Shown: in pieces, positions 1 through 5,697 of the stretch | How the letters are laid out: each line of letters starts with the position of its first letter | How positions within the stretch are numbered: position 1 is the stretch's first letter | Assembly (NCBI GenBank): GCA_021160625.1 | Contig: JAGHCE010000261.1 | Location: forward strand, 1-6,133 | Direction of reading: 5' to 3' | DNA from: Planctomycetota bacterium | Lineage (GTDB): Bacteria; Planctomycetota; DG-23; SLPQ01 | Length of the DNA stretch: 6,133 bases | Notes under the pieces: generated by a model | What the model was told of the DNA's origin: nothing | Database searches by the model: none | What the model saw: the letters and a program-made list of their open reading frames with translations, nothing else | Made by a program: the position numbers and the translations under genes

Positions 1-1
1 C

Positions 2-565
2 GGGCTTCTCGCACCCCTGGCCGAACTGGCCGCGCGGCACGGCGTCGCGGTCGTGGCAGTCAAGCACTTGAACAAGGGCGGCGGCGATGCGCTTGCGAGA
101 GTTCAGGGGAGTATCGCTTTTGTGGCTGCAGTGCGGGCGGCATATCTGGTAGTGAAGGATCGGGATGATTCTCAACGGCGGTTGTTTCTGCCGGCGAAGA
201 ACAACCTCGGTCCGGATGATTCCGGACTCGCGTATAAGCTTTCAGGCGTTCCGGCGCTGCACTTAGAGTGGTCGCCTGAACCCGTTCGGCTTTCGGCAGA
301 TGAAGCAGTCGGCGAGACGCCGGCGCAACGGGGACCGGCGCCGGTCGAGAGGACCGAAGCAGAGGAATGGCTGCGCGACACTCTTGCGGCGGGGCCTGTG
401 CCTTCGAAAGAAATCCTTGCCGCTGCGCGAAGCGATGGCATAGCGCGTCATACGCTTATCCGGGCGAAAGACTCAATCGGTATCCTGGCCGAAAAGGCCG
501 GATTCGATCTCGGTTGGCAGTGGCGAATGCCCGGCGATCCAAGGGGGCCTGCCGATGGACTCTGA
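2..565 (+). CDS. RepA-like AAA/RecA-fold ATPase, C-terminal part (5' end off window)
   Basis: The frame is open from base 2 to the TGA at 563-565 and gives 187 residues; the start and the Walker A region lie off the left edge. The first ~80 residues fit the C-terminal half of a RepA/DnaB-type RecA fold: a helix and strand before an HLNK motif (visible residues 22-25), then GSIAF and an Arg-containing helix (36-45), then a KNNL segment typical of this family. After a Pro/Glu-rich linker, residues from about 102 to the end form a winged-helix-like tail (EAEEWLRDTL, then GPVPSKEI, then TLIRAKDSIG, ending in a WQWRMP motif). Proteins of this kind act as replication or helicase-loading ATPases of phages, plasmids and integrated elements. 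The specific job here is inferred. An internal GTG at 53 is not the real start. Confidence 0.75.
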   Translation, partial: GLLAPLAELAARHGVAVVAVKHLNKGGGDALARVQGSIAFVAAVRAAYLVVKDRDDSQRRLFLPAKNNLGPDDSGLAYKLSGVPALHLEWSPEPVRLSADEAVGETPAQRGPAPVERTEAEEWLRDTLAAGPVPSKEILAAARSDGIARHTLIRAKDSIGILAEKAGFDLGWQWRMPGDPRGPADGL

Positions 566-912
566 GAGGCTTTTACGAAGGTGCTCACGAAGGGGCCCAC
601 CTACCCCCCGTGCCAAACAACCTGGTCCCCTTCCAAGTAACCTGGGTATCTTCGTAGTTATAGGGGTTAAAGGGGAGTATATACGTGGGCACCCTGGAAA
701 GCGTTTACGAAGGTGTCCAAGTAGTGGGTAACGGGGGGTGCCTGGGCGCCTTGGGGTTTTAATGACAATGTGTAAAGCAAACTATACAGTGCCCCTTGAA
801 AGACAGCTCGAGGCCCCAAGAGGGCACCGAGCGGGGGTCATTGCGGCGCTTTCAGAGTGGTCTAAAGGCCCCAAAGGCCCCCTCAAGCGCAAGCGCCGGA
901 AAGGAAAAAGAG
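566..912 (+). other. Gene-free 347-bp gap with iteron-like repeats and promoter-like patches
   Basis: No convincing gene is seen between the ATPase stop and the next start. The stretch holds a perfect 12-bp direct repeat, TTTACGAAGGTG, at 572-583 and 704-715, plus a weaker ACGAAGG word at 588-594. An AT-rich patch with TATATA lies at 678-683. A second patch has ATGACA at 762-767 and TATACA at 783-788 (15-nt spacer), a poor to moderate sigma70 candidate that could drive the downstream genes. Near its end it has a tandem 9-mer AAAGGCCCC (864-872, 873-881) and a tandem 6-mer AAGCGC (885-890, 891-896). It could be a Rep-binding region, a promoter region or both; the sequence does not decide. Confidence 0.4.
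572..715 (+). repeat. 12-bp direct repeat pair, iteron-like
   Basis: TTTACGAAGGTG occurs perfectly at 572-583 and at 704-715, 132 bp apart, flanking the AT-rich part of the gap directly downstream of the replication-type ATPase gene. A related ACGAAGG follows the first copy at 588-594. Direct repeats near a rep gene are often binding sites for the Rep protein. Two perfect copies are few for a functional iteron array, so this assignment is tentative. Confidence 0.35.
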
Positions 913-1398
913 ATGACTGACGCCTTGGAGACCAAACGTTTACCGAAAGAGGCTAACGGCGAGAGCGAGAAGGGGTCTGTCTTGCGTGACGAGCGCGGGC
1001 GTTTTGTGCCGGGCACTTGCGGCGGCCCCGGCAACCCGAACGCCAAGAGGGTTTCCGAGTGGCGGCAGGCCCTTGTCGAGGCTGTAAGCAAGGAAGACCT
1101 TGTCGAGGTAATCAAGCGGCTTGTCGTGGCTGCAAAGGCCGGGGAGCCCTGGGCGGTGCGCGAAGTCCTTGACAGATGCCTGGGCAAGCCGCGCGTTCAG
1201 ATCGCCGTTGAGGCAGGGGACGCGCCTCTCAAGACCTACGTCAACGTCGATGTTGATGCGGTGTGCGGAACGGGCGTATGGTCAGACCCGGCGGTGCGGG
1301 CTGCTGTTTCCGAATATGATAAACGGCAAAGCCGTAACAGCGAAGTGCAGATAGAGGAGGTGAGTGACAAGGACGATGCCCCCCTGCCTTCGCGCTGA
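913..1398 (+). CDS. DUF5681-like element protein, 161 aa
   Basis: The ATG at 913 is chosen because AAGGA (901-905) sits 7 nt upstream. The same frame is open back to a TTG at 796, but that extension only translates low-complexity tandem repeats. The N-terminal part carries a GRF-x-PG ... GGPGNP motif (residues 29-42), then an amphipathic helical region (about 48-90) with AKAGEPWAVREVLDR, ending in GKP (91-93). This is the layout of the DUF5681-type domain, common in prophage-like regions and sometimes compared to small terminase or DNA-binding proteins. The rest (about 100-161) is acidic and not recognised. It lies between the ATPase and the integrase, which fits an accessory element gene. 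No biochemical role can be claimed. Confidence 0.7.
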   Translation: MTDALETKRLPKEANGESEKGSVLRDERGRFVPGTCGGPGNPNAKRVSEWRQALVEAVSKEDLVEVIKRLVVAAKAGEPWAVREVLDRCLGKPRVQIAVEAGDAPLKTYVNVDVDAVCGTGVWSDPAVRAAVSEYDKRQSRNSEVQIEEVSDKDDAPLPSR

Positions 1399-1451
1399 GC
1401 GTCCGTGGAGCGTCATAGGGCAGGGTTTTCGCGCGCTTGGAGGTGAAGGCG

Positions 1452-1625
1452 ATGCTTTGGTCACACCGAATACCGCAGACCGCCAGGGGCCTCTCAGGGG
1501 CCTCTCAGGGGGTTTTCCCTTTTATGGCCTGTATGATTTGTTGGAACTTTGTCAGACGCAAGGCTACAATGCCGAGGACTCACAGCGAACAGCGAACAGC
1601 GAAGCGTAGGAGGCACGGGATATGA
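1452..1625 (+). CDS. Possible small 57-aa protein overlapping the next gene (ATGA)
   Basis: The ATG at 1452 is preceded by a strong Shine-Dalgarno sequence, GGAGGTGA (1439-1446). The frame ends in TGA at 1623-1625, which overlaps the ATG of the next gene (1622) as ATGA, the usual sign of translational coupling. The product has a short hydrophobic, Cys-containing segment (about residues 21-33) and a basic C-terminus ending KRRRHGI. Against it, the middle of the frame runs through two tandem repeats (11-bp and 7-bp), and the protein is not recognised. It may be real, or the signal may belong only to the leader of the next gene. Confidence 0.35.
   Translation: MLWSHRIPQTARGLSGASQGVFPFMACMICWNFVRRKATMPRTHSEQRTAKRRRHGI
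1484..1511 (+). repeat. Tandem 11-bp repeat
   Basis: CAGGGGCCTCT is repeated head to tail at 1484-1494 and 1495-1505, and the next 6 bases (1506-1511) begin a third copy. The copies are identical, which suggests recent slippage. It lies between the DUF5681-like gene and the 50-aa gene. Confidence 0.85.
1584..1604 (+). repeat. Tandem 7-bp repeat before the 50-aa gene
   Basis: AGCGAAC occurs at 1584-1590 and 1591-1597, with a third copy ending in G (AGCGAAG) at 1598-1604. It sits 3 nt upstream of the AGGAGG ribosome binding site of the next gene, so copy number could affect leader length or structure. Confidence 0.85.
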
Positions 1626-1774
1626 GCATCAACAAAACGCGCGGTTTGCTTTACAGGATTGCTCGTTTCCTGGGCGACATCAACGCCGTTTCCAAGGGCA
1701 AGGTAGGGCGGCGCGTCGGCAGGCGGCTTGCCGGCAAGGGCGCAGGGCGGCTCTTCCGGGGGTTCTTCAAGTAG
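1622..1774 (+). CDS. Small highly basic 50-aa element protein
   Basis: The ATG at 1622 has a perfect AGGAGG (1608-1613) 8 nt upstream. The 50 residues begin MSINKTRGLLYRIARFLGD and continue as a Gly/Arg/Lys-rich amphipathic stretch (about 25-50) ending in RLFRGFFK. There are many Arg/Lys and only one Asp, so the product is strongly basic and probably binds nucleic acid or acidic membrane surfaces. I recall short proteins of this type beside integrases and in other mobile regions, annotated only as hypothetical; that is recollection, not a search. It is followed after 13 nt by the integrase start, which suggests one transcript. Function unknown. Confidence 0.75.
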   Translation: MSINKTRGLLYRIARFLGDINAVSKGKVGRRVGRRLAGKGAGRLFRGFFK

Positions 1775-1787
1775 GGAAGGGGTTGTA

Positions 1788-3095
1788 ATGGCGAGTCTTG
1801 GAAGTGAACCCGGCGGCAGGCGGCGAATACTTGTTGTTGGGCGCGACGGTCGAAGGCGTACGATACGCTTAGGACGTATGACGCTCAAGGCTGCACGGAC
1901 GGCCCTGGCGCACGTTCAGGCTCTCCAGGCGGCGCGCATTTCCGGCAGCGGCGTCCCGGACGCAACGGCGGCCTGGCTTGGCGCCCTGCCGCTTCCAATT
2001 CACAAGAGGCTTGTCAAGGCGGGGCTTTGCGAGGCAAGGCCGGACGCGGCGACTGTTGGGGAGTTTCTCGCCTCTTACATCGCGTCGCGCGGTGACGTCA
2101 AACCCGCAACGCTGGCCGTATTCGGGCACACGCGCCGCAACCTCTTAGCGTTCTTCGGCGGCGGGCGCACCGTGGCCTCTATCACACCCACCGACGCCGT
2201 AGCGTTTGTGCGCTGGCTTTCGGAAAGCGAGGGCCTCGGCAAGAACACGGTAAGACGCCGGACGGGAATCGCCCGGCAGTTCTGGCGGGCCGCAATCTTG
2301 AAGGGGCTTGTCTTGGAGAACCCCTTTGCGGATATGCCCGTGACCGTAAGCGCCAATACCGAGCGGCAGGCATTCATCACGCGGGAGATGTTCGCGAGCG
2401 TCCTTGACGCCTGCCCGTCCGCCGAGTGGCGGCTTGCCTTTGCCTTGTGCCGTTATGCGGGGCTTCGCTGCCCGTCCGAGATCGTGAGACTGCGCTGGGG
2501 TGACGTGAACTGGGAGCGCCGGCGGTTTGTCGTTACGTCGCCAAAGACCGCGCGCTACAGCGGCAAGGGGACGCGCGTTGTGCCTGTCTTCGCCGAACTG
2601 GAACCCTACTTTGCCGAAGGCTTTGCAGCGGCTGAACCCGGCGCCCTCTACTGCTGTCCCCAGTTTGCCAACCCGGCACAGATGTATCGCAAGATGCTTC
2701 TCGGCGTCCTGGAAAAGGCGTCTGTCAAGCCGTGGGCGAAACTCTTTGTGAACCTGCGGGCGACCTGCGCGACGGAACTCTTTACCCTCTACCCGGCACA
2801 CGTCGCGGCGGCGTGGATGGGGCACTCGCCGCAGATGGCTTTGAGGTATTATCTGCAAACGCCGGACGAGTATTTCGACCTCGCAGCGGGTGTCGAAACG
2901 GCGTCAGAAAAACCGGCACAGAATCCGGCACAGTATATGACCGCAAGCACTCGCAAGCACCCGCAAGCGAAAACGGAGGAAATACCTAAAGGCTCTATTT
3001 GCAAGGGGTTGCGGCAGGGTGCGATTTCTTGCGAAGTGGGCAAAAAAGAACTGGTGGGCAGTACTGGACTCGAACCAGTGACCTCCTGCTTGTAA
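1788..3095 (+). CDS. Tyrosine recombinase/integrase, 435 aa
   Basis: This is a phage-type integrase that would catalyse excision and insertion at the adjacent tRNA-Val. The frame is open from a TTG at 1728, but the ATG at 1788 is preferred: AAGGGG (1777-1782) precedes it, and the upstream codons overlap the 50-aa gene. From residue 1 there is a basic N-terminal segment, a SAM-like core-binding domain (about 88-175), then the catalytic domain (about 195-357). Active-site residues are Arg227 (YAGLRCPSE), Lys253 (SPKT), Arg324 (NLRATCATEL), His346 (WMGHS) and the nucleophile Tyr355 (RYYLQ). The His normally three residues before the second Arg (HxxR) is Val321. After about residue 375 the tail is low-complexity, and the last 12 residues (GSTGLEPVTSCL) are translated from the antisense of the tRNA gene, as is the TAA stop. 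Confidence 0.92.
   Translation: MASLGSEPGGRRRILVVGRDGRRRTIRLGRMTLKAARTALAHVQALQAARISGSGVPDATAAWLGALPLPIHKRLVKAGLCEARPDAATVGEFLASYIASRGDVKPATLAVFGHTRRNLLAFFGGGRTVASITPTDAVAFVRWLSESEGLGKNTVRRRTGIARQFWRAAILKGLVLENPFADMPVTVSANTERQAFITREMFASVLDACPSAEWRLAFALCRYAGLRCPSEIVRLRWGDVNWERRRFVVTSPKTARYSGKGTRVVPVFAELEPYFAEGFAAAEPGALYCCPQFANPAQMYRKMLLGVLEKASVKPWAKLFVNLRATCATELFTLYPAHVAAAWMGHSPQMALRYYLQTPDEYFDLAAGVETASEKPAQNPAQYMTASTRKHPQAKTEEIPKGSICKGLRQGAISCEVGKKELVGSTGLEPVTSCL
2913..2970 (+). repeat. Direct repeats near the att site, candidate arm-type sites
   Basis: Within the integrase 3' end, CCGGCACAG occurs at 2913-2921 and 2925-2933, with a 12-bp period. It is followed by three head-to-tail 10-mers, CCGCAAGCAC (2941-2950), TCGCAAGCAC (2951-2960) and CCGCAAGCGA (2961-2970). 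The 10-bp period is close to a DNA helical turn, and the block ends about 80 bp from the tRNA 3' end. That placement suits arm sites of the integrase or a directionality factor. The period is not a multiple of 3, so the repeat is not selected as protein sequence. Function is inferred. Confidence 0.45.
3052..3095. other. Element-chromosome junction (att) within the tRNA-Val 3' half
   Basis: The segment from the CCA end to the anticodon loop is shared by the integrase 3' end and the tRNA. Elements that use tRNA genes normally carry a copy of the tRNA 3' part so that the gene stays whole after insertion, and the tRNA here is intact. The crossover should therefore lie at or inside this segment. 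The exact core cannot be read without the second junction, which is off the left edge. Confidence 0.6.
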
Positions 3096-3128
3096 GGCAG
3101 GCGCTCTAACCAGCTGAGCTAACCGCCC
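3052..3128 (-). tRNA. tRNA-Val (anticodon UAC)
   Basis: The reverse complement folds into a complete cloverleaf. The acceptor stem is GGGCGGT (5' end at 3128) with ACTGCCC (3056-3062), allowing one G-U pair. The D arm contains AGCTCAGCTGGTTAGAGC. The anticodon stem CCTGC/GCAGG has loop CTTACAA with anticodon TAC (plus-strand 3092-3094). The T arm is CTGG-TTCGAGT-CCAG. The discriminator base is A and CCA is encoded (3052-3054). TAC reads GUA and related Val codons. The gene is the integration target of the element to its left and appears functional after insertion, with its promoter intact on the right. Confidence 0.95.
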
Positions 3129-3141
3129 CAAATCCGCAATG

Positions 3142-3169
3142 ATTCTACAACATGCCCGAATCCTGTCAA
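3142..3169 (-). promoter_or_regulatory. Sigma70-type promoter of tRNA-Val
   Basis: Reading the minus strand, a perfect TTGACA (-35, 3169-3164) is followed after 16 nt by TAGAAT (-10, 3147-3142). Transcription would begin near 3135, a few bases before the mature tRNA 5' end at 3128. This short leader and near-consensus promoter is typical for a strongly expressed tRNA, and shows that the right flank is native chromosome. Confidence 0.75.
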
Positions 3170-3182
3170 GCCGATTTCGCCT

Positions 3183-3208
3183 CACAGGGCCGTCGCTTTA
3201 AGCCTGTG
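3183..3208 (-). terminator. Weak hairpin downstream of the membrane-protein gene
   Basis: CACAGG (3183-3188) and CCTGTG (3203-3208) can pair as a 6-bp stem with a 14-nt loop, just after the stop of the upstream minus-strand gene and just before the tRNA promoter. There is no clear T-run after it, so intrinsic termination is doubtful. It is listed as the only candidate separating the two units. Confidence 0.2.
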
Positions 3209-3223
3209 CCGGCAACAATTCCA

Positions 3224-4420
3224 TCAAGAAGACGGATCATTCTCAATTTTGGCAGCAGGAAGCGGCAAAGCTTCATCCGGGTAAGCGGCGTTGATGAAGA
3301 GCACGGCCTCGTTGTAGAGGGAGGTGGCTTTGTCGGACGTGCCGAATATCAGGTCGCTGATCCAGCCGCCACCCTTGAACATCCACGGATACAGCGTCAT
3401 CGTCGTCGCCGGCTCGGACTTGATCGATTCCCATTTGGGGTCAAACATCAGCAGTCGCGGATCCGCCTCCTCGTAGAGCGCATTCCACTTCAATACGCGG
3501 AGCTGCTCGTACGGCCAGTCATACATATAACCCTTGGCTTCTTCGATGTATCGACTTCGCAAGCCCGCCGCCTCACCGGAGAGGCGGCCCTCCGGATACC
3601 GGCAGATGAGCTTGTGCATCATCGGCAGCAGCACCCCCGGTGAACATGGGGCCATCTGCCCCACTGGAATGCCATTGGGCCCCCCGAACTCTCGCTCGTC
3701 CAGTCCGTACGCCCTTGCCAACAGCGGCAGGGAATCGTAGTCGTCAAGTTCAGCAAGGAGGTATGTGCCGGCCCTGACGCGCCACGTACACTGGATCCAT
3801 GCGTCGGTGTCTTTCGATCCGTACGACCCCTCTTCCCTCAGACGACGGGCGTGTTCGGACCATGCCGCGGGCCAGCCGTCGATCGACCGCTCAAGCACGT
3901 CTCTCAGAACGGGAACGACCTCCTCACGATGCGCCCGCCCTTCTTCAAGCAGGCGCCTGACCCTCATAAGCCTCGGAACCACCCACGCGTGGTAATCGGC
4001 GCTGCTTTCGTAAATTAGGCATATCGCTCCCAGAGAGCTTATCGCCTGAGTAACGTCGTCCGCATTGCCGACGTTCAACGTCAATTCAAGAATACTCTCC
4101 TTTCCGATGACCTGGTTCAGCGACAATTTCCCCGGGTGCGGCAGCACCGGTACCGGCGCATCACCTGCTCCATCACCGGGCGAGGGAACGTCGGGCAACG
4201 GCTCGGGAACGGGAAGGGAACTCACAGCCGTCGGCGCCGCATCAGGAGACTCTGACCGCAGCGGCGTTGATTCTCTCGGTGCGGCCGGCGGCGGCACGGT
4301 GCGTGGTTCGTCATTGGGCGCCCCGCGCCGCACGAGCATCCAAATAGCAACTGCAGCGACAAGGCACACCGCCGCCGTCACGCCAATAAAGAGTCTCCGC
4401 CTTGCCGTGGGGATGCGCAT
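3224..4420 (-). CDS. Membrane-anchored hypothetical protein with Pro-rich linker, 398 aa
   Basis: The ATG at 4420 has AAGGAGAG a few bases upstream on the minus strand. A basic N-terminus (MRIPTARRR) is followed by one hydrophobic segment (about residues 10-30) and then RR, fitting a single-pass or signal-anchor protein with the bulk outside the cytoplasm. Residues 34-98 are a Pro/Ala/Ser-rich, probably disordered linker. The remainder (about 100-398) appears mostly helical. The stretch WRVRAGTYLLAELDDYDS (about 213-230) followed by LPLLARAY resembles HEAT-like repeat wording, but a clear repeat array is not visible. I do not recognise a family. The gene lies 64 bp downstream of the secreted papain-like protein gene in the same direction, so co-transcription and a shared extracytoplasmic process are possible. 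Confidence 0.75.
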   Translation of the reverse strand: MRIPTARRRLFIGVTAAVCLVAAVAIWMLVRRGAPNDEPRTVPPPAAPRESTPLRSESPDAAPTAVSSLPVPEPLPDVPSPGDGAGDAPVPVLPHPGKLSLNQVIGKESILELTLNVGNADDVTQAISSLGAICLIYESSADYHAWVVPRLMRVRRLLEEGRAHREEVVPVLRDVLERSIDGWPAAWSEHARRLREEGSYGSKDTDAWIQCTWRVRAGTYLLAELDDYDSLPLLARAYGLDEREFGGPNGIPVGQMAPCSPGVLLPMMHKLICRYPEGRLSGEAAGLRSRYIEEAKGYMYDWPYEQLRVLKWNALYEEADPRLLMFDPKWESIKSEPATTMTLYPWMFKGGGWISDLIFGTSDKATSLYNEAVLFINAAYPDEALPLPAAKIENDPSS

Positions 4421-4484
4421 AACATGCTCTCCTTGACTCGCCGGTAGGGACTGCCCTTCGCGTCATCCACCCGTGCGGGACCAC

Positions 4485-5324
4485 TCAGTCCGGGGTGTAA
4501 ACCTTGGTGTGCGACTGCGTGTAGCCGGGGTAAGCCGGCTCCCACCCGCCTTCCTGTTCATCCATCCGAATGTTCTCATTCAGACATCCGTTCCACGGCG
4601 TGTCCCAAGCATAGCCGGCAGGCGTGGTATACGAATAGATCGCGCTCTGAGCCCACTTCCATTTTATGCTCGACGGCCTCTTACCGCCGGCATAAGACTC
4701 TGTGGAAAGCACCACCGAGGCATGCACCAAGATGTCTTTCAGATAGATCACGGACCAGAAATTGTACTGGAGAATATCCCCCGCGCTCACTTCGTATTTG
4801 CCTACGGGATCGACATCGTCAGTGAAGGCCTTTTGTGCGTCCAAGTCGAGCCAGTTTTCATAATACGGCGTCTGCGGCCCCGCCGTGGCCACCTGGCTGA
4901 ACGCATAGGCGAAGCAGTTGGTTTTTGTCGTCGGTGTCCCGCTTCGCGACGTCTTGGCAAGACTGAATTCGGGAATAATCCCAAATCTCCAGTCCCAGTA
5001 GTCGTTGGCCTCTTGAGCAGTCGGTACACCGACACCGGTGTCGCCGAAATCCTTTTCAAAATGAGCGTGTATCAGGCAGTCACCCTCGTCTGTCTTGACA
5101 TGCGTTGGCTCCAGTTCAGTAATGGCGAGGTAGGCTTTGATGTAGCAAACGTCCTTCTTGCCGGTTTCACTACTGCATATAACCACCGGTTGCGTTTGGG
5201 TAACGGAAGCCCAGTCGATTGTACCGTCCGGCCCTTGATCACCGCCCCGGCAAAACGGGATGACACAAACAGAACAGATAAACGCGAGTGACAATACCAA
5301 CCAAGTCCGCTGGTTATTTCTCAT
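4485..5324 (-). CDS. Secreted protein with possible NlpC/P60- or CHAP-like fold, ~279 aa
   Basis: Two in-frame ATGs occur, at 5330 and 5324. The only ribosome-binding sequence, AGAGG (5335-5331), touches the first and is 6 nt from the second, so 5324 is the likelier start. Numbering from the 5330 ATG (281 aa), a hydrophobic Sec-type signal peptide spans about 10-28, without a clear lipobox. The possible catalytic order is Cys139 (TNCFAYAF, Cys at a helix start), then a GDILQY turn (184-189), then His203 (VHASVVLS) and a KWKWAQ segment (223-228). That Cys-helix, GD-strand, His-strand order is typical of papain-like cell-wall amidases and peptidases. It is a motif-level inference. The protein has several other Cys residues. 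Substrate unknown. Confidence 0.7.
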   Translation of the reverse strand: MRNNQRTWLVLSLAFICSVCVIPFCRGGDQGPDGTIDWASVTQTQPVVICSSETGKKDVCYIKAYLAITELEPTHVKTDEGDCLIHAHFEKDFGDTGVGVPTAQEANDYWDWRFGIIPEFSLAKTSRSGTPTTKTNCFAYAFSQVATAGPQTPYYENWLDLDAQKAFTDDVDPVGKYEVSAGDILQYNFWSVIYLKDILVHASVVLSTESYAGGKRPSSIKWKWAQSAIYSYTTPAGYAWDTPWNGCLNENIRMDEQEGGWEPAYPGYTQSHTKVYTPD

Positions 5325-5620
5325 TGCCATCCTCTTTTTTCCTGCGTTTCATAGAACTCAAGATCGCTACGGAACTCGGCAAATCGGCGCAACTCTCGGA
5401 CGGACCGACATGCGGCACTTCAGATGCATCGGAAGACCGCCGATGAGCGTAAGGAAAATCGATGCCGACAGGGACTTGCATCGTGCTCCGTTCCCCCCGC
5501 TCCAGACCGACATCCGGTTGACGATGCGCATCTGAAAGTTCTCCACAATGTGCACTTGCAGTTGCTCTAAGTTCCCACTAAACTGGTTTTGCGCCAGCTA
5601 TCCCGATCAAACAAGAGCCA

Positions 5621-5644
5621 GCGTGCACGCGCAAGCACTGCTTG
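5621..5644. promoter_or_regulatory. Two adjacent palindromes, operator-like
   Basis: GCGTGCACGC (5621-5630) is a perfect 10-bp palindrome. One base further, CAAGCA-C-TGCTTG (5632-5644) is a perfect 6+1+6 palindrome. On the minus strand a TTGACA (5648-5643) overlaps the second one, but no good -10 follows. They might be repressor sites or hairpins in a transcript leader. Confidence 0.3.
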
Positions 5645-5697
5645 TCAAAACATTTCTATTTTGCGTTGACAGCGGTATCACCGCCTCGCCCGCGGAT

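Larger units (their letters stand above)
1..3055 (+). mobile_element. Integrase-proximal part of an integrative element inserted at tRNA-Val
   Basis: All genes from the left edge to the tRNA are on the plus strand and look like element genes: RepA-like ATPase, DUF5681-like protein, small basic protein, tyrosine recombinase. The recombinase is the last gene and its frame enters the 3' half of a tRNA-Val gene, which is the canonical boundary of a tRNA-targeted element. The tRNA promoter and 5' half lie on the opposite side, so the chromosome is to the right. The left boundary, with a second copy of the tRNA 3' end, is not in the window, so the element type (prophage, satellite, ICE or IME) cannot be decided. 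No structural phage or conjugation gene is visible. The exact right limit depends on the crossover point inside the tRNA. Confidence 0.8.

Noticed and set aside
2145..2858. 237-aa minus-strand frame opposite the integrase
   Set aside because: It is the shadow of the integrase catalytic domain, whose motifs are clear on the plus strand; the shadow product is Arg/Pro-rich and has no ribosome binding site.
2904..3185. 93-aa minus-strand frame across the tRNA
   Set aside because: Its middle is the well-known false peptide obtained by translating a tRNA gene.
3152..3643. 163-aa plus-strand frame right of the tRNA
   Set aside because: It covers the tRNA promoter and runs antisense to the membrane-protein gene; no start signal and no recognisable domain.
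4473..5291. 272-aa plus-strand frame opposite the secreted protein gene
   Set aside because: The minus-strand frame has a signal peptide, a fitting start site and coherent motifs; the plus frame has none and is a shadow in GC-rich DNA.
5367..5555. 62-aa minus-strand frame in the intergenic region
   Set aside because: No ribosome binding site, GTG start, no recognisable protein features beyond a short hydrophobic run.
5620..5648. Minus-strand promoter with TTGACA at 5648-5643
   Set aside because: The -35 is perfect, but the hexamer 17 nt downstream is CACGCT, which is not a credible -10 box.
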